A stretch of DNA of 64,000 nucleotides, from the NCBI GenBank assembly GCA_032622095.1, contig CP136066.1, positions 97,733,319-97,797,318 on the forward strand, given 5' to 3'. Made by a program: the position numbers and the translations under genes. Under the pieces are notes generated by a model, which had not been told where the DNA came from, ran no database searches, and saw only the letters and a list, made by a program, of their open reading frames with translations. The stretch is from Siphonodentalium dalli. Lineage: Eukaryota > Mollusca > Scaphopoda > Gadilida > Siphonodentaliidae. Below, in pieces: positions 1 through 25,630 of the stretch. The first letter of the stretch is position 1, and every line of letters starts with the position of its first letter.

Positions 1-310
1 TTAGGTCGGGATCCCGGCGGTTTTTATGTCGAATCCCGGTGGGATTTACGATAGGATTTAGGTCGGATCCTGGCCGAATATAAGTCGGAATCTCGGCGGG
101 ATTTAGGCTGGGATATGACCGGGATATAAACGGGATTTTGGGTCTGGATTTTTTGGGATCCCGGCGAGATCCCAACTAAATTCCGCGGGGATCCCGGCAT
201 AAATCACACCGGGATCCCGACCTAAATCCCACCGGGATTCCGACCTAAATCCCACCGGGATCCCGACCAAAAATCCTGACGGGATCTCGGCGGAATCGCA
301 GCGGAATTCC
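1..310. repeat. Inverted arms of ~23-bp GGGATCCCGG-type units
   Basis: Units such as CGGGATCCCGACCTAAATCC recur with a period near 23 bp. They read as GGTCGGGAT in the left part and as ATCCCGACC in the right part, with the switch near 150-190. This looks like a foldback structure whose arms are short tandem repeats; the left end is cut by the window edge. Confidence 0.7.
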
Positions 311-549
311 CGGTGATATTTTCTCTGAATTTACCAGAATCGCTGTAACAATCTGTGCTGTGGCATATGTGAATATCGGTAAGATATACAACTCTGGTAC
401 CAGAGATTGGTACCAAACTTGATTTGACTTGAATATTCAACGGAACGGACCAATTTCTACCATGGAGACTGTTCTAAATATCGGCTGATAGAAGTTGGGG
501 CAACGAATTAACTATTGTCGGTAACCTCATACGATTTCTTATTAAACAA

Positions 550-2301
550 GACGTATACACTCTTATAACTAATCTGTAGAAACGATTACACAGCAAATGT
601 GTAAACTCGGTTAATACACATAGCAATGTATGGTTTTACATACAAATACATTGACCAAGGGTCGTTCTACACATAATGTGTATATTTTGTTACACACAAT
701 AATTATTGTGTAAGAACGTATAGAGCATGCGCATTGCGGTGCCTTCAGTTTCATAATCGCTACATGACGGCCATGTTGTTTGAGTATATTTTTTGGAATG
801 TAAGTTCAGAATTCCCACATGTGGGTATATTATTAATGATATATTAATTTATTGGCCGTGGCTAGAGTACCGTATACGGCACTTTAGCCGAACTGTTAAA
901 GTAGAGTATACGACACTTTAGCGAAACTCTATTCAAACTGCTAAAGTACCGTATACGGCACTTTATCAGTTTGACTAGAGTACCTTAAGCCTATATTTTG
1001 ATTCATATGCCACGCGATTATACAGACATAATTGTGTTTTGAATAATGATTCTTTATTTCGTATATGAATGTGATGGCCAGGACAGCCCTTGAGCCATGC
1101 ACAAATCGTTTTGTAATGTTATTTCGTCTATATATAGTCTCTTTCGAGTCCATAATTTACAGTAATACTATAACCAGCCACGTGATTTAGATTTTGGAAA
1201 TGGATCATCCTATACGTGGATTCAAATCCCCAATTATTACGCGCGCCGCGTGTATACTAATGTACAAATTCTTGTTTCGCCTGGGCCCTGCCATATCGCT
1301 GGGGGTTCTATTTATAGAATGATAATTATTGGGACACATTAAAAGTTGTAGTGCTACCCCGAGGGCGAGCTGTAGTGCGACCGCGAGGCCGAGCCCGGTA
1401 AAAGGCGTAGTTGAGAATTTCAATTTCGTTTATTGGCGTTTACATTGTGTCAATAATGTTGATTTTTGGTTTGTGATCAGCTATGCCAATTACATATATA
1501 ACAGAAATGAAAAAGATTCTATAATTACAATCATGGGTATATATATATATATAATATGATCTTGAGCGGGTGACCATTTCTGACTATGGTTTTCTTGTCT
1601 CGTGTTGTCTGAAAGCGCTCAAATTCCATTGAGCATAGATGTGCACATGGAATCGGCGTTGAATAAATCAGCGCTCGGGCGCTGCTATTGTTGCACGACG
1701 AACGCGCGCATTTGACGTGACAAATTAATGACGTCATGCAAGTAGCGCATAGTTCTACGGTACTTTAGCAGTTTGGCTAAAGTACCGTATACGGCACTCT
1801 AGCCAGTCCGTAATTTATTTGTTAAGACTTTCATGGCGAATATTGCTCTTATACTCGTTTATATGACTGTTGTAATACGGTAATACTAATATTATGTAAT
1901 CCGCCGCGACCCTGGTTTGTTCAATTAAAACGAAAACTCACACATGACAGAGCAAAATATTATGTACCAGTGTACGCCATGAAAGTTTTAACATACAAAT
2001 ACTATATACCCACAGTTCGGAATACTGAACTTACATTCTTGTCTACGATCTATATGTGTAAGAATCTACACAAAATGTGTACGAGATATGTGTTGATTTT
2101 ATGCACACCAGTGTGTATAAATGTGTAGAAATTGACCCATTTATTGTGTAAAAATTGTTACACAATTTGTGTACGTACATAAAACTACACATATATATAC
2201 TACACGAATATGTTTAAGATCAAACATGAATATTGTTTGTGTAGCAGGGCTACACATTTTGTGTAGAAAACCTACATATTAGTCATAAGAGCGTATATAC
2301 A
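550..2301. mobile_element. Large foldback element with complex long arms
   Basis: Outer arms match in inverse at about 553-580 and 2275-2301 (CTCTTATAACTAAT against ATTAGTCATAAGAG). They are followed by blocks of ACACAAATGTGTA-like motifs (590-715 and 2050-2290) and by an inverted pair, GAATGTAAGTTCAG at 797-810 against CTGAACTTACATTC at 2025-2038. Inside these lie copies of the near-palindrome GTACCGTATACGGCAC. The core at 990-1750 has no recognisable coding sequence. Ends are approximate. Confidence 0.7.
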
Positions 2302-2328
2302 CACATTCAACGATTGACGATCATAACC

Positions 2329-2396
2329 GAAAAGTTTGAAGATAAATTTTCTATAACTGCGGTACGCGCGTTATAGAATTTATCTTCAAACTTTTC
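2329..2396. repeat. Near-perfect hairpin
   Basis: Arms of about 28 bp (GAAAAGTTTGAAGATAAATT and its inverse) enclose a 13-bp GC-rich loop. It lies just outside the right end of the foldback at 550-2301. Confidence 0.75.
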
Positions 2397-2559
2397 AGTT
2401 ATAACTGCATAACCTTAATCGAAACACGAGTTATTTCTTAAATATTATCGACACACACGTTGAAGCATATTCTATATGACACACACGGTCATAGCTTGCC
2501 TATACAATATTATCAGCGCATATATATGGAGGTGGTTGGTCACTGAGTAACCGCTTATC

Positions 2560-2778
2560 TTGCGGTCAATAAAATAGCATCTCACTTTTGCGGGACAGTT
2601 TAAACATTGAGGAGATATAAGTTGGACATTCTCCTCTCAGAGCCTTGAATACTATCAGTCCACTTTTGAACTTCACTCTATGTTCAAATGTCAATATGTG
2701 AAGTAAACAGAGGTCAGTTGTAATATAATCGCATTTCCGTAAGTTCTGAATAAGGCGTGCGCAAAGTTGCATCACAAC
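2560..2778 (-). pseudogene. Non-LTR retrotransposon RT C-terminal relic
   Basis: The minus strand encodes CARLIQNLRKCDYIT, then LLHILTFEHRVKFK and VFKALRGECPTYIS. This is the conserved stretch after the polymerase core of CR1/L2/jockey-type reverse transcriptases (usual pattern ARLI..RK.DHIT...LHWLP...R..FK...VFKAL.G..P.Y). Only this fragment is visible, so it is a dead remnant. Confidence 0.8.
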
Positions 2779-4255
2779 TAACGTGTTCTATCTCCATATT
2801 TTTATTTTTGTGGGAAATCGGGTTTAAAGTTTTGACCACTCCACCCCCGGTTCACATTTTCTGGAATAATTAAATAAATCGATCAAGTTTTGAATTTGGG
2901 ATTACATTTTTTCAAACTCATTTTTTCTTTATCATATTTATGGATTTTGCATATCCAAAGTGGTAGCACCCGAGAGTAATTCATATCGAGCTAATCTCCA
3001 CTCTGGTCATACCAAACAGCAATGCAGCAATACAGTCCCCCTGCCACGCTTGTCTAACAACTACCATCGCGTATATATAAGTAATTAAATGTAGCATTTG
3101 TTTTTATTTAAGGGCTTTGTCAAACCATTTCCTCCAAATTTGATGTAATCAAAATAAAGGAGTCTGTTCACTTTGTAATCGCCGTAACCAAGCCCCATGG
3201 ATGCACAATTTTAAGAGTATAAGTCATGGTGGATTATCTTAGAAATACAAATTGTGAACTTTATAGCGGCTTCAAATATAATTTTTTCGAACCCAAATCC
3301 AATAACCACAAAATAAATTTCTAACGAGAGGTCTGCATCCAGCGTGGATGGTTAAAGACAGTCTAATGCATCATTATCCTAACCAACTGAGCCACTGTTG
3401 ACCCCAGCCAAGCGTTTAGTTCGGTTCGGTAGGGATACATTTTAGGTCTAATTACAACCCCTCCCCATTGCGCCCAAATCCTGTTCAATGGTTACGAATT
3501 TTGGCGTGTCTGGTTATATCGTAATCTACATGTAGATCAAAATGGTATAAGCGTATTAATGTGCCATATATACCTCTGTTATTTCGGATTTTTTTTTTTT
3601 TTGGAAAATTCTTTCAGTTTCTGAATCAGAGTCTTTTAATCGTTTTAATGTTGGAGTAAAGACCGCTTAGTTCGTTAATTAATAATATATGTATTTCAGT
3701 GCAGCATCGCTACACAGAGTCGTTAGCGTCTCTGTATAGTAGAGAGTTAACTGTATTATATAGAGAGATAACCCTAGCACAATCGATAACGCTAGCTGAG
3801 TGCTTATCCGTCCGCTCTAAAACTTGGAAAATCGCACCAAAGCTGTCCGTAGATACTACCAAACACATGCATCTAGATTCGCGAGTTTTCCAATTGTTTT
3901 CCCTTTACGAGTTTCGGTGGAATTTTCCAAAAGCCTCGACCCAACCCGGGGCGTTCGCGCGCTCTCTGTTTGGGCAGGTTGCTTTCATATTAGAGCGGTG
4001 AAACTTTGGGGCGTACCTAAGGCATATCGATGTATGCATTAGCATTTCTCCTTCATTAACCCCTATTGCATTTGGCGTCAAGACTAAGGGGTTTGAATTA
4101 GAGCAATACGTATCACCCTTTAACACCTCATTTTATATTCAAAACCGTCATCGTGTAAACTACTATTCAATAAATGATTTATCTGTAAATTTCTACATGT
4201 ACATCAAATAAAAATTAATTAATCAATACCATCAGTTTCCAAGAAAGACACAGTC
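2772..4255. other. Unassigned stretch with a tRNA-like SINE trace
   Basis: I see no gene. The minus strand at about 3345-3410 has TGGCTCAGTTGGTTAG, which resembles a tRNA A box, but no good B box follows, so it is at most a SINE scrap. A ~70-bp piece at 2772-2845 recurs at 27137-27215. Overlapping open frames at 3699-4042 match nothing I know. Confidence 0.4.
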
Positions 4256-4512
4256 TTAAAAGGGTACTGCATGTGCACTAAATCCGGCCATTTATGGGAC
4301 CATCTACTCAACAGAATATATGCAACACAGGTCAATAACTCATTTTCATTATAATTGCCATGTTGTTTGCATCGTTCATAGAGCACATGAGTGTATTTTG
4401 CATTAATCCGCGGTTCAAATTAATTAATTTGTTGGATATGTTATGTTGAGTATAAAAGGAGATGGTCCCATGGCATGAAAGGCCGAATTTAGTGTACAGT
4501 ATACTCCTTTAA
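4256..4512. mobile_element. TTAA-flanked MITE, 257 bp
   Basis: It begins TTAAAAGGGTACTG and ends AGTATACTCCTTTAA, with subterminal inverse stretches around GGGACCATCT and AGATGGTCCC. A second copy is split between about 10775-10876 and 12643-12742 by a retrotransposon. TTAA ends recall piggyBac-type target sites; no transposase is present. Confidence 0.75.
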
Positions 4513-4844
4513 AACCGATCGAGTTTCATTCAGCATAAGTTTTCATTAATCGAAAAAATTGGTTGAAATCATGGAACTATTTTAATTGGACAATCAACCA
4601 TTGACCTGTCCATTTACTCGAATAAATGTATGTTTCCAAACATATCGTACAACGATGAAGTATGTAAACCGCGATAACATGCAAGCTTATTCTCACAATG
4701 CATCGAGCATTTCGACTCTTCATTGAGCCTTTGTTTGTCCAAATGTTGACAAACTGGTTGAAGCTGGGCTCAACAATCACCTTGTGGATCCAGAATTCAG
4801 TGCGCCCGAAGTAATAACACAATTTCCATGCAACAAACCAAATT

Positions 4845-4992
4845 CACCTGTATATGGTCACCAACCGTGCGAGATACATTCACCTGTATATGGTCACCAA
4901 CCGTGCGAGATACATTCTCCTGCAGCTATATGGTCACCAACCGTGCGAGATACATTCACCTGTATATGGTCACCAACCGTGCGAGATACATT
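4845..4992. repeat. 36-bp minisatellite, four copies
   Basis: The unit CACCTGTATATGGTCACCAA plus CCGTGCGAGATACATT occurs four times in a row. The third unit is 40 bp, with a changed left end (CTCCTGCAGC). The copies are otherwise identical, which suggests recent expansion. Confidence 0.95.
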
Positions 4993-4999
4993 CGTTGGC

Positions 5000-5625
5000 G
5001 TATATCAAAATGTTCAAAAGTTGGAAATATTTTGCCCGACACTATACATCAGTTGGAAACTTAAAATGGGTTGAAATTGTTCTCATACATGCAGTTTGAT
5101 TTCCCAACCAGTAATTCGTGGGGAATGTGTTGCTTGTATACCAAGAGTCGCATATTGTCCTACTTTTTGTCAAAATTTTGGACTGATATGGCATTCAGTT
5201 GGAAACTGGAAGTACCAGTTGGCAATTTCCGACCAAGGGGGTTCCAAATGAAATTTCGCCAAATTAATTTGGGAATTATGTCTGGTTAAACGGGAGTGCA
5301 GTTTAACAGTTTAAGCTGGATACGCCCCGTCCACCGGGACTCTACTCCCTGACACACTAGTCATTCACGTCCCGTGAGGTCATACCACACCCCGTCTATC
5401 GTTACCCCATTCGTCGGCTGTCCGATTGCTCTTATGGACATTATAGTTCTCCAGATATACCAGAATACTTTACCCTTAACGGGACGAACGCACGTTTTGC
5501 AAAAATCCAGCCAAAATAGAAAGAGATTTTCAACAAAGAATTTGTCTGGATCTATCTGGAGAAAAATCTTGAAATTCACATGTCGTCAGCTTCATTGTAC
5601 ATAGAATCTGAGCAATTATTAAGAG
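5000..5625. other. No recognisable feature
   Basis: No gene or known repeat is seen here. A loose likeness exists between 5080-5240 and 28745-28890, too weak to call. Confidence 0.4.
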
Positions 5626-6990
5626 TTGTTACGCCGAGTTATGTAGTAACTGACGAATTATGTGGTAGCTCACGAGTTATGTAGTAACAATCGACGAGTT
5701 TTGTGGTAGCTCACGAGTTTTGTAGTAATTTCAGGTTACGAGTTTTGTAGTAAAATATCGACGAGATTTGTAGTAAAAAACAAGCAACAATTTTTAGTCA
5801 GTTTCAAAGGCGCGTTTAATAAAATCTTATATAGTAAATGCAATGTTTTTTGTGTAATTGTGTGTGTGCATGGTGGACGTTAATGACACTGTAGCTCAAC
5901 TTGATGGTGGTCCATCGTCACTGCTGCGCCGTTTCTCGGCAGATCTGAACCAAACTTCGTACCTAGAAGTACTATGGCCATGTTATTAACTTGGACCTGG
6001 TCCCCATTACACCAGACATCGCGTTCTGACGTTAATGACGTTGTAGCTCAACTCGATGATGGTCCCTCGTCACTCCTCCGCAGTTTATGTATCCCTCATT
6101 GGTTGACCAGTTTGTGGGAGAGCTTACCAGCAACAAATGGACTGACTGTCCACTATTACTGTCACATGAACTGTTCACGTTTTTTCTTTGATTTTTCAAC
6201 TACATGTATTATAATTGAATATGCAGAGTGTTACTTTGTCAAATCACATGGGTATCCACAAGAACGAACCAAGAACCAAGAGGTGGCGTAGAGTTGTCTA
6301 TATTGCAAAAACAAAGTTAAACGATTATTAGTAACAATAACTGTATGGTACGCATGCATGACTCGCCGCTCTCTTTTTTTCACGGCTAATGTTGGTTGCG
6401 TTTATTTCTTAGAGTGCACAAGCCGCGAATCCATTATGCACTCAGAGAAAAATGACGAACCACATTTGGTTTCCCACCAAGATAGATAGTTTATTCTATT
6501 TCGCCAATACAACATGGAATTAATAAATAGGACGCAACGTCTGACGTAATGGGGGCCAGGTTCAAGTTAATAACATGGCCATAGTACTTCTAGGTACGAA
6601 GTTTGGCTCAGATCTGATGAGAAACGACGCAGCAGTGACGAGGGACCAACATCAAGTTGAGCTACAACGTCATTAACGTCCACCACACAAACACTTACAC
6701 AAAAAACATTGCATTTACTATATACGATTTTATTAAGTCCAAACCCGCCTTTGAAACTGACAAAAAATTGTTGCTACAAAACTCGACGAGTATTACTACA
6801 CAACTCGTTGGCTTGTTTTTTACTACAAAACTCGTCGATATTTTACTAGAAAACTCATAACCCAAATTACTACATAACTCGTCGATTTTACTACAAAACT
6901 CGTGAGCTACCACAAAACTCGTCGATTGTTACTACATAACTCGTGAGCTACCACAAAAATCGTCAGTTACTACATAACTCGGCGTAACAA
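5626..6990. mobile_element. 1.36-kb foldback element with minisatellite arms
   Basis: It begins TTGTTACGCCGAGTTATGTA and ends with the inverse; GAG flanks both sides. The arms are roughly 400 bp each. Their outer part is a degenerate tandem array of CGAGTTTTGTAGTA-like units; the inner part includes ATGACACTGTAGCTCAACTT and GAAGTACTATGGCCATG. The middle (about 5985-6540) holds another copy of the GTAGCTCAAC region but no transposase. Confidence 0.85.
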
Positions 6991-7760
6991 GAGTCGATAA
7001 AACAATGGATTTTGATACACTTGAGAGGTTTTTGTCCCTTTCGGTACAAAGAACTGCCAGAATAGTTAATAATTTTACTCAATACTCCTATATCCAAATA
7101 GCGTATTGTCCTGACTACTAGTATATGAGAGGAAGCTTCATTTGTATCATAATGTTGATTTTTTAAATTTTAATTGCATAATATAGCATCATGCCCCCTT
7201 ATATTATAATGAAGAATAAACCAGTCCCAAATATTCCAGCCCAATTAAAACAAATGTTGATATGCAATGTGGTCCACTCAAGCAGGGAGCAATCAACTGG
7301 AATTAGGTCACAGTGTTAAGCCATATATGGTGGTCAGCTTTAACTTGGTTATAAACCCATGGCCCAGAACTCATTTCAGCAGAATGTTCCATTGATCAAC
7401 ATGCAGACATGACATGAGTATTCACAAATATAGAAAATTATTTATGGTAGCTGCCTTTCTAATTAAATTTCACAAATCAAGAAAATTAAGTCTCATATCA
7501 TGATCTTCAGATATGATATCATAGATATATGAACTGCACTTTTGAAAAAAAAATCTATTTTACAGAAGTTCTTGTACCGAAAAACAGCTGACGTTTTAAA
7601 TATTTTTCACGCCGTAAAAGTAAAGTAAATGAGGATATAATATCCAATGGGTTGATGGTTCTTAAATATTGTACCACAATAATAGCTTGTACCAAATTTC
7701 ACAAATAAATTCCTGACATAATTTGAGAAAATCCATAAGTTCTGGGTGGATGTGTCTTCA
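6991..7760. other. No recognisable feature
   Basis: AT-rich sequence without coding signal; possibly the 3' UTR of the retrotransposon tail that follows. Confidence 0.35.
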
Positions 7761-7921
7761 GTGCCTTTAATGCATACATTTATTACATATACTATATATT
7801 ATAATTTTAAATTATGAACCTGTTAAATGTGCTTTGTCGTGTATTTGCATTTTAATTTGTATATCTCACACACCATATTTATTGGTTTATTGGGATTAAA
7901 GAATTGAATTGAAATTGAAAT
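7760..7921 (+). mobile_element. Probable 3' end of a non-LTR retrotransposon
   Basis: The sequence ends GGGATTAAAGAATTGAATTG and continues in short AATTGAA-type repeats, a form typical of non-LTR 3' tails. No coding part is recognisable upstream, so the extent is uncertain. Confidence 0.45.
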
Positions 7922-8020
7922 ACCCGGACATTTTGGCAAAACGTGCGTCTGACCCTTAATATCCTTAATGACATTTCCAATTAGATTAGAGTTACACGTT
8001 ATCTTGTATGCATTAATATA

Positions 8021-8241
8021 TACAGTAATGCTCTAAATAATCGACTCCTTAACCACTGCAGAATTATTGGTAATTTATTTTTTCAGGATTTAGTCGGAAA
8101 TATGGCTTGTTGTCATTCATCGGAAAGCTCTCAGTGAGAGCTTTCCGATGAATGGCAATAAGCCATATTTCCGACTAAATCCTGAAAATTACCCATAATT
8201 ATGCTGCGGTTAAGGAGTCGATTATTTAGAGCATTACTGTA
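8021..8241. mobile_element. 221-bp palindromic MITE (TA ends), copy 1
   Basis: It runs from TACAGTAATGCTCTAAATAA to the inverse ending GCATTACTGTA, and the whole element folds back on itself around CTCTCAGTGAGAG. Related copies are at 52957-53177 (full), 47819-47987 and about 41790-41938 (partial). TA at both ends fits Tc1/mariner-type target sites. Confidence 0.88.
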
Positions 8242-8613
8242 GGTGTACAGATATTACAATCCCAGATTACCTTCAGAAACCACTCAGACACAGCAGATAT
8301 AGCAACGCTGACACTTATCGTCGAATTCATACTGGACCAAACTATTTTAGACAGTCATTCTTCCCATCAACTGCTATACTCTGGCACCAACTCCCGCCTG
8401 ATCTGATCAAGCTCTCTGACCCTGACCAGTTCAGGAGGAGAGCTTATCAGCTACAACCATGAACCTGACAGCAACCATTGTTTTTAAAATGCTTTTATTT
8501 GTACATATTCTTTTAACTGACAAACTTGTCACCCTATCACTCTATTCTCCACTTGTACTACGCCTGGTGATAACACCCATATATGGGGGTCGACCAGTAC
8601 CAATAGATAGATA
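8242..8613 (+). pseudogene. Non-LTR retrotransposon C-terminus and 3' tail
   Basis: The plus strand reads DITIPDYLQKPLRHSR, then SFFPSTAILWHQLPPDLI and a stop at 8460-8462. This is the typical end of jockey/CR1-type RT proteins (FFP....WN.LP). A 3' UTR follows, ending in ATAGATAGATAG at 8602-8613. The tail ends about 50 bp upstream of the CLEAR-like box of NPC2. Confidence 0.85.
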
Positions 8614-8665
8614 GTACAGCATGGCGCAAATGTATAACTAACGGCAAATCAGCAGTCAGAAAGGG

Positions 8666-8673
8666 GTCACGTG
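8666..8673. promoter_or_regulatory. CLEAR-like E-box upstream of NPC2
   Basis: GTCACGTG matches eight of the ten bases of the TFEB/MITF-family CLEAR consensus GTCACGTGAC. It lies about 100 bp upstream of the TATA box. CLEAR sites control lysosomal genes in vertebrates; use here is inferred. Confidence 0.4.
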
Positions 8674-8772
8674 TTTCTCTGTGATATGGGAAACACGGGT
8701 GTCCCGTTTCATGCATGCCATTCTCATGTGTCTCTGACATGTCAGAATGGAATGCGCTGACTGGTCCGGGGG

Positions 8773-8780
8773 TATATAAT
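8773..8780 (+). promoter_or_regulatory. TATA box of NPC2
   Basis: TATATAAT sits 86 bp before the NPC2 start codon in an otherwise mixed-composition stretch. Transcription would then start near 8803-8812, giving a 5' UTR of about 55-65 nt. This is inferred from spacing only. Confidence 0.6.
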
Positions 8781-8865
8781 CCGTGGGAATAATCATATTG
8801 TCGTGCAATCTCAACGATCCGTTCACTTTTCGAAACTTTTCTTGACGACAGTTCACGTATACAAT

Positions 8866-23328
<14,463 letters not shown>

Positions 23329-23348
<20 letters not shown>

Positions 23349-23405
23349 ACATTTGGAGAAAGTTGAATCAGTGAATTGTGTATGTTCAGATCAAACAACT
23401 CTGGT
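23329..23405 (+). repeat. Left copy of duplicated NPC2 3' end
   Basis: TGCACACATAAC, TAGACATTTGGAGAAAGTTG and GTGTATGTTCAGATCAAACA span the stop codon and early 3' UTR. The same order recurs at 23898-23975 with few differences. Confidence 0.88.
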
Positions 23406-23435
23406 CTTTGTGATAAACATCATATTATTTGTTCA

Positions 23436-23687
23436 TTAACCCTTTACCCAACAGAACGGCCCTGTGCCAATGCATTCTCTTATATATGCGAGTCGACCTA
23501 TGGTCTACTCGCATATATAAGAGAATGCATTGGCACAGGGCATAACTGTAACCATCACAATGTGGTCAATGAACCGGTTCCAATGATATCCATATTTGTA
23601 TAGTGTTATTGAGACAGACCGAAGATATTTTAGGCTGTTGAAGCTTTATTTGGGCGTTTTTGGTCGGTTTGTTGGGTGAAGGGTTAA
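23436..23687. mobile_element. 252-bp palindromic MITE with TTAA ends
   Basis: Terminal repeats are TTAACCCTTTACCCAACA and its near-inverse. Inside is a near-perfect hairpin at 23460-23543 (CCTGTGCCAATGCATTCTCT and its inverse). A scrap of the hairpin, TGCCAATGCA, recurs at 45862. Confidence 0.85.
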
Positions 23688-23885
23688 CCCTTTCTTTAAA
23701 ATTACTCATTGACGAGTAGTTCCCTTAGGAATTAGGACATGTTCAGATAAATAGATAAATAAATGGCCATGACTTAGGATCAGATCATATTAAAGCTCAA
23801 CAAAGGTTTGCTGAACTTATTATCTGAACATTTCCAACAAATTAATATGAATCCTTCTACACTTGTATTATTTCAACCTTGTTCT
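23684..23885. mobile_element. TTAA MITE (ATAATAAGTTCAAC core), copy 2, truncated
   Basis: It starts at the TTAA shared with the preceding MITE and has TTGACGAGTAGTTCC and ACTTATTATCTGAACATTTCC. The right third is missing. Confidence 0.72.
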
Positions 23886-23897
23886 GTGTCATAATCA

Positions 23898-23975
23898 CTG
23901 CACACATAACTGGCTAGACATTTGGAGAAAGTTGAATTCAGTGAATTGTGTATGTTCAGATCAAACAATTCTGTT
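23898..23975 (+). repeat. Right copy of duplicated NPC2 3' end
   Basis: See 23329-23405. In this copy TAACTAACTAG reads TAACTGGCTAG. Confidence 0.88.
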
Positions 23976-25630
23976 CTGAGCTGCCCGAAAAACCATTCTT
24001 TCGTGACCACCACAGATAGTATTAATTTATTTGTTCATTCGTTGATTACTAATTACTGGGTATAGTTGATTGGATGTTTATTCTTGCTAGCAAGTGTTGC
24101 ATGCAGATGGAACATAGCACACATATTATATAACATATGTGTACATATACATACAAGTTCCCTTATAGGAAGTGCTTGGATAAATAAATTCTACAAACAG
24201 CCATATATATGCGTTGACGTTATTATATGTAATCTACCTGCAAGGGATAGGAATTCTTCTACACCTGTATTATATATATATGTTCGTCTGCTTGTAAGTC
24301 TTGGATACCCCGGGTATCTTCAGGTACATATAGGCAATTCTGCAATACGACTGAGGTCGACCAAAAGTATACACAAATGGTTATCAGGCAGACCGGTAAA
24401 TTAGGCAGACATAATCTGGTCCGCCTTATTTTCTCATGATCATAATTCATGTATTGGATGAACACACGGAGTGTTTCATTTGATCTTATTTTTGACTATA
24501 TTTTTAAATGGCTTCTGGTATGGCTTATTGGGCCTATCCACAGTAAGAGTGTGTACTCAGTTTTGAAATCGAACACAAATTAAAACTGTTTATATATGTC
24601 TGCCTAATTCTGGTTTTATATGGTTAGTCTGCCTCCTGAAAGCAGATTATTACGCCTCAAAATAGTAAGTTCGCCCTCATAATATCCTATATCTCACTTA
24701 ATTCATTCAATCGAAATGAAATTTTGAACGAATTGAACATCAGATGAGTTAATTAACCCGATGGTATTCGAACATTCTCTTGACTGTCACTTGATTGGAA
24801 AATTTGCCATTGTTAAAGTATCCCTTTCAATTGTGACGCTCAGTAGAATCTCGTGTGTATGAGTTAACTGTGTAATCAGTCTCCACAACCGTATTGCTGT
24901 TAGCGTTTGTTTTGAACTTGACCAGTTGTTCTACTTTCGGGTATTCGGCCAAATATACAACTCGGCTCCGCCTCGTTGAATAATTTTGCCGAATACCCTA
25001 CAGCTCGGGCAATTAAGGAGCATGATTTGGAACCACCCTTATATAGCAGATCCCTGCAATGACTCGAAAGGAATCGCACCCCATGTAGACTGAGGGCTAT
25101 CGCCATTTACGGGGCCATGATATGTTTTTACCTCGGACATAATTTGCTCGAAATGGCGGCAATATATCACGCCTGGCAATTTCAGCACTCGTTTTTTTAT
25201 TTTGCAAAACTATCAACTTTTAACCCGCATATTAGACACAATCTAATACAATTGCATAGAACACACAAGAACCAATGGAAAGGTTCTGTTCGTTTGAATT
25301 GTGTATCCAGCAAATAGTGAGGTCGACCGTCGAACATATATTGGTCGCTTCGTGAGAAGCAAGATATCGAATAATTATTTTTACCAGGTCTTGAAGGTTT
25401 TGATTTCATTGCCCATTTAAAACAGGCTTTATGCTTCTTCTCGTCATTCGATGTCAATTCGGATTGGACATTTTAGTTTTAAAAAGGGGTGATATATTTT
25501 AGGGACGTGGTCCGAGATCCTTCGTTGTGGGGGAGAACGGAGAAGGGGTGGTAAATTTCGACCACCCCCGTGAACCAATATATTGTCCCAAATAAACTAA
25601 TTTTCAGTTGCACTTCCTCGATAGAATACG
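23976..25630. other. Intergenic, no gene recognised
   Basis: One hairpin at 24945-24999 (GGGTATTCGGCCAAA with TTTTGCCGAATACCC) surrounds GGCTCCGCC. AATAAA at about 24178-24185 could be a distal NPC2 poly(A) signal. Nothing else is seen. Confidence 0.4.

Noticed and set aside
3345-3410. tRNA-like sequence on the minus strand
   Set aside because: An A box-like word is present, but there is no proper B box or cloverleaf; at most a SINE fragment.
3699-4126. Overlapping plus- and minus-strand frames of 70-100 codons
   Set aside because: No family match, no convincing splice sites, and competing frames of similar length.
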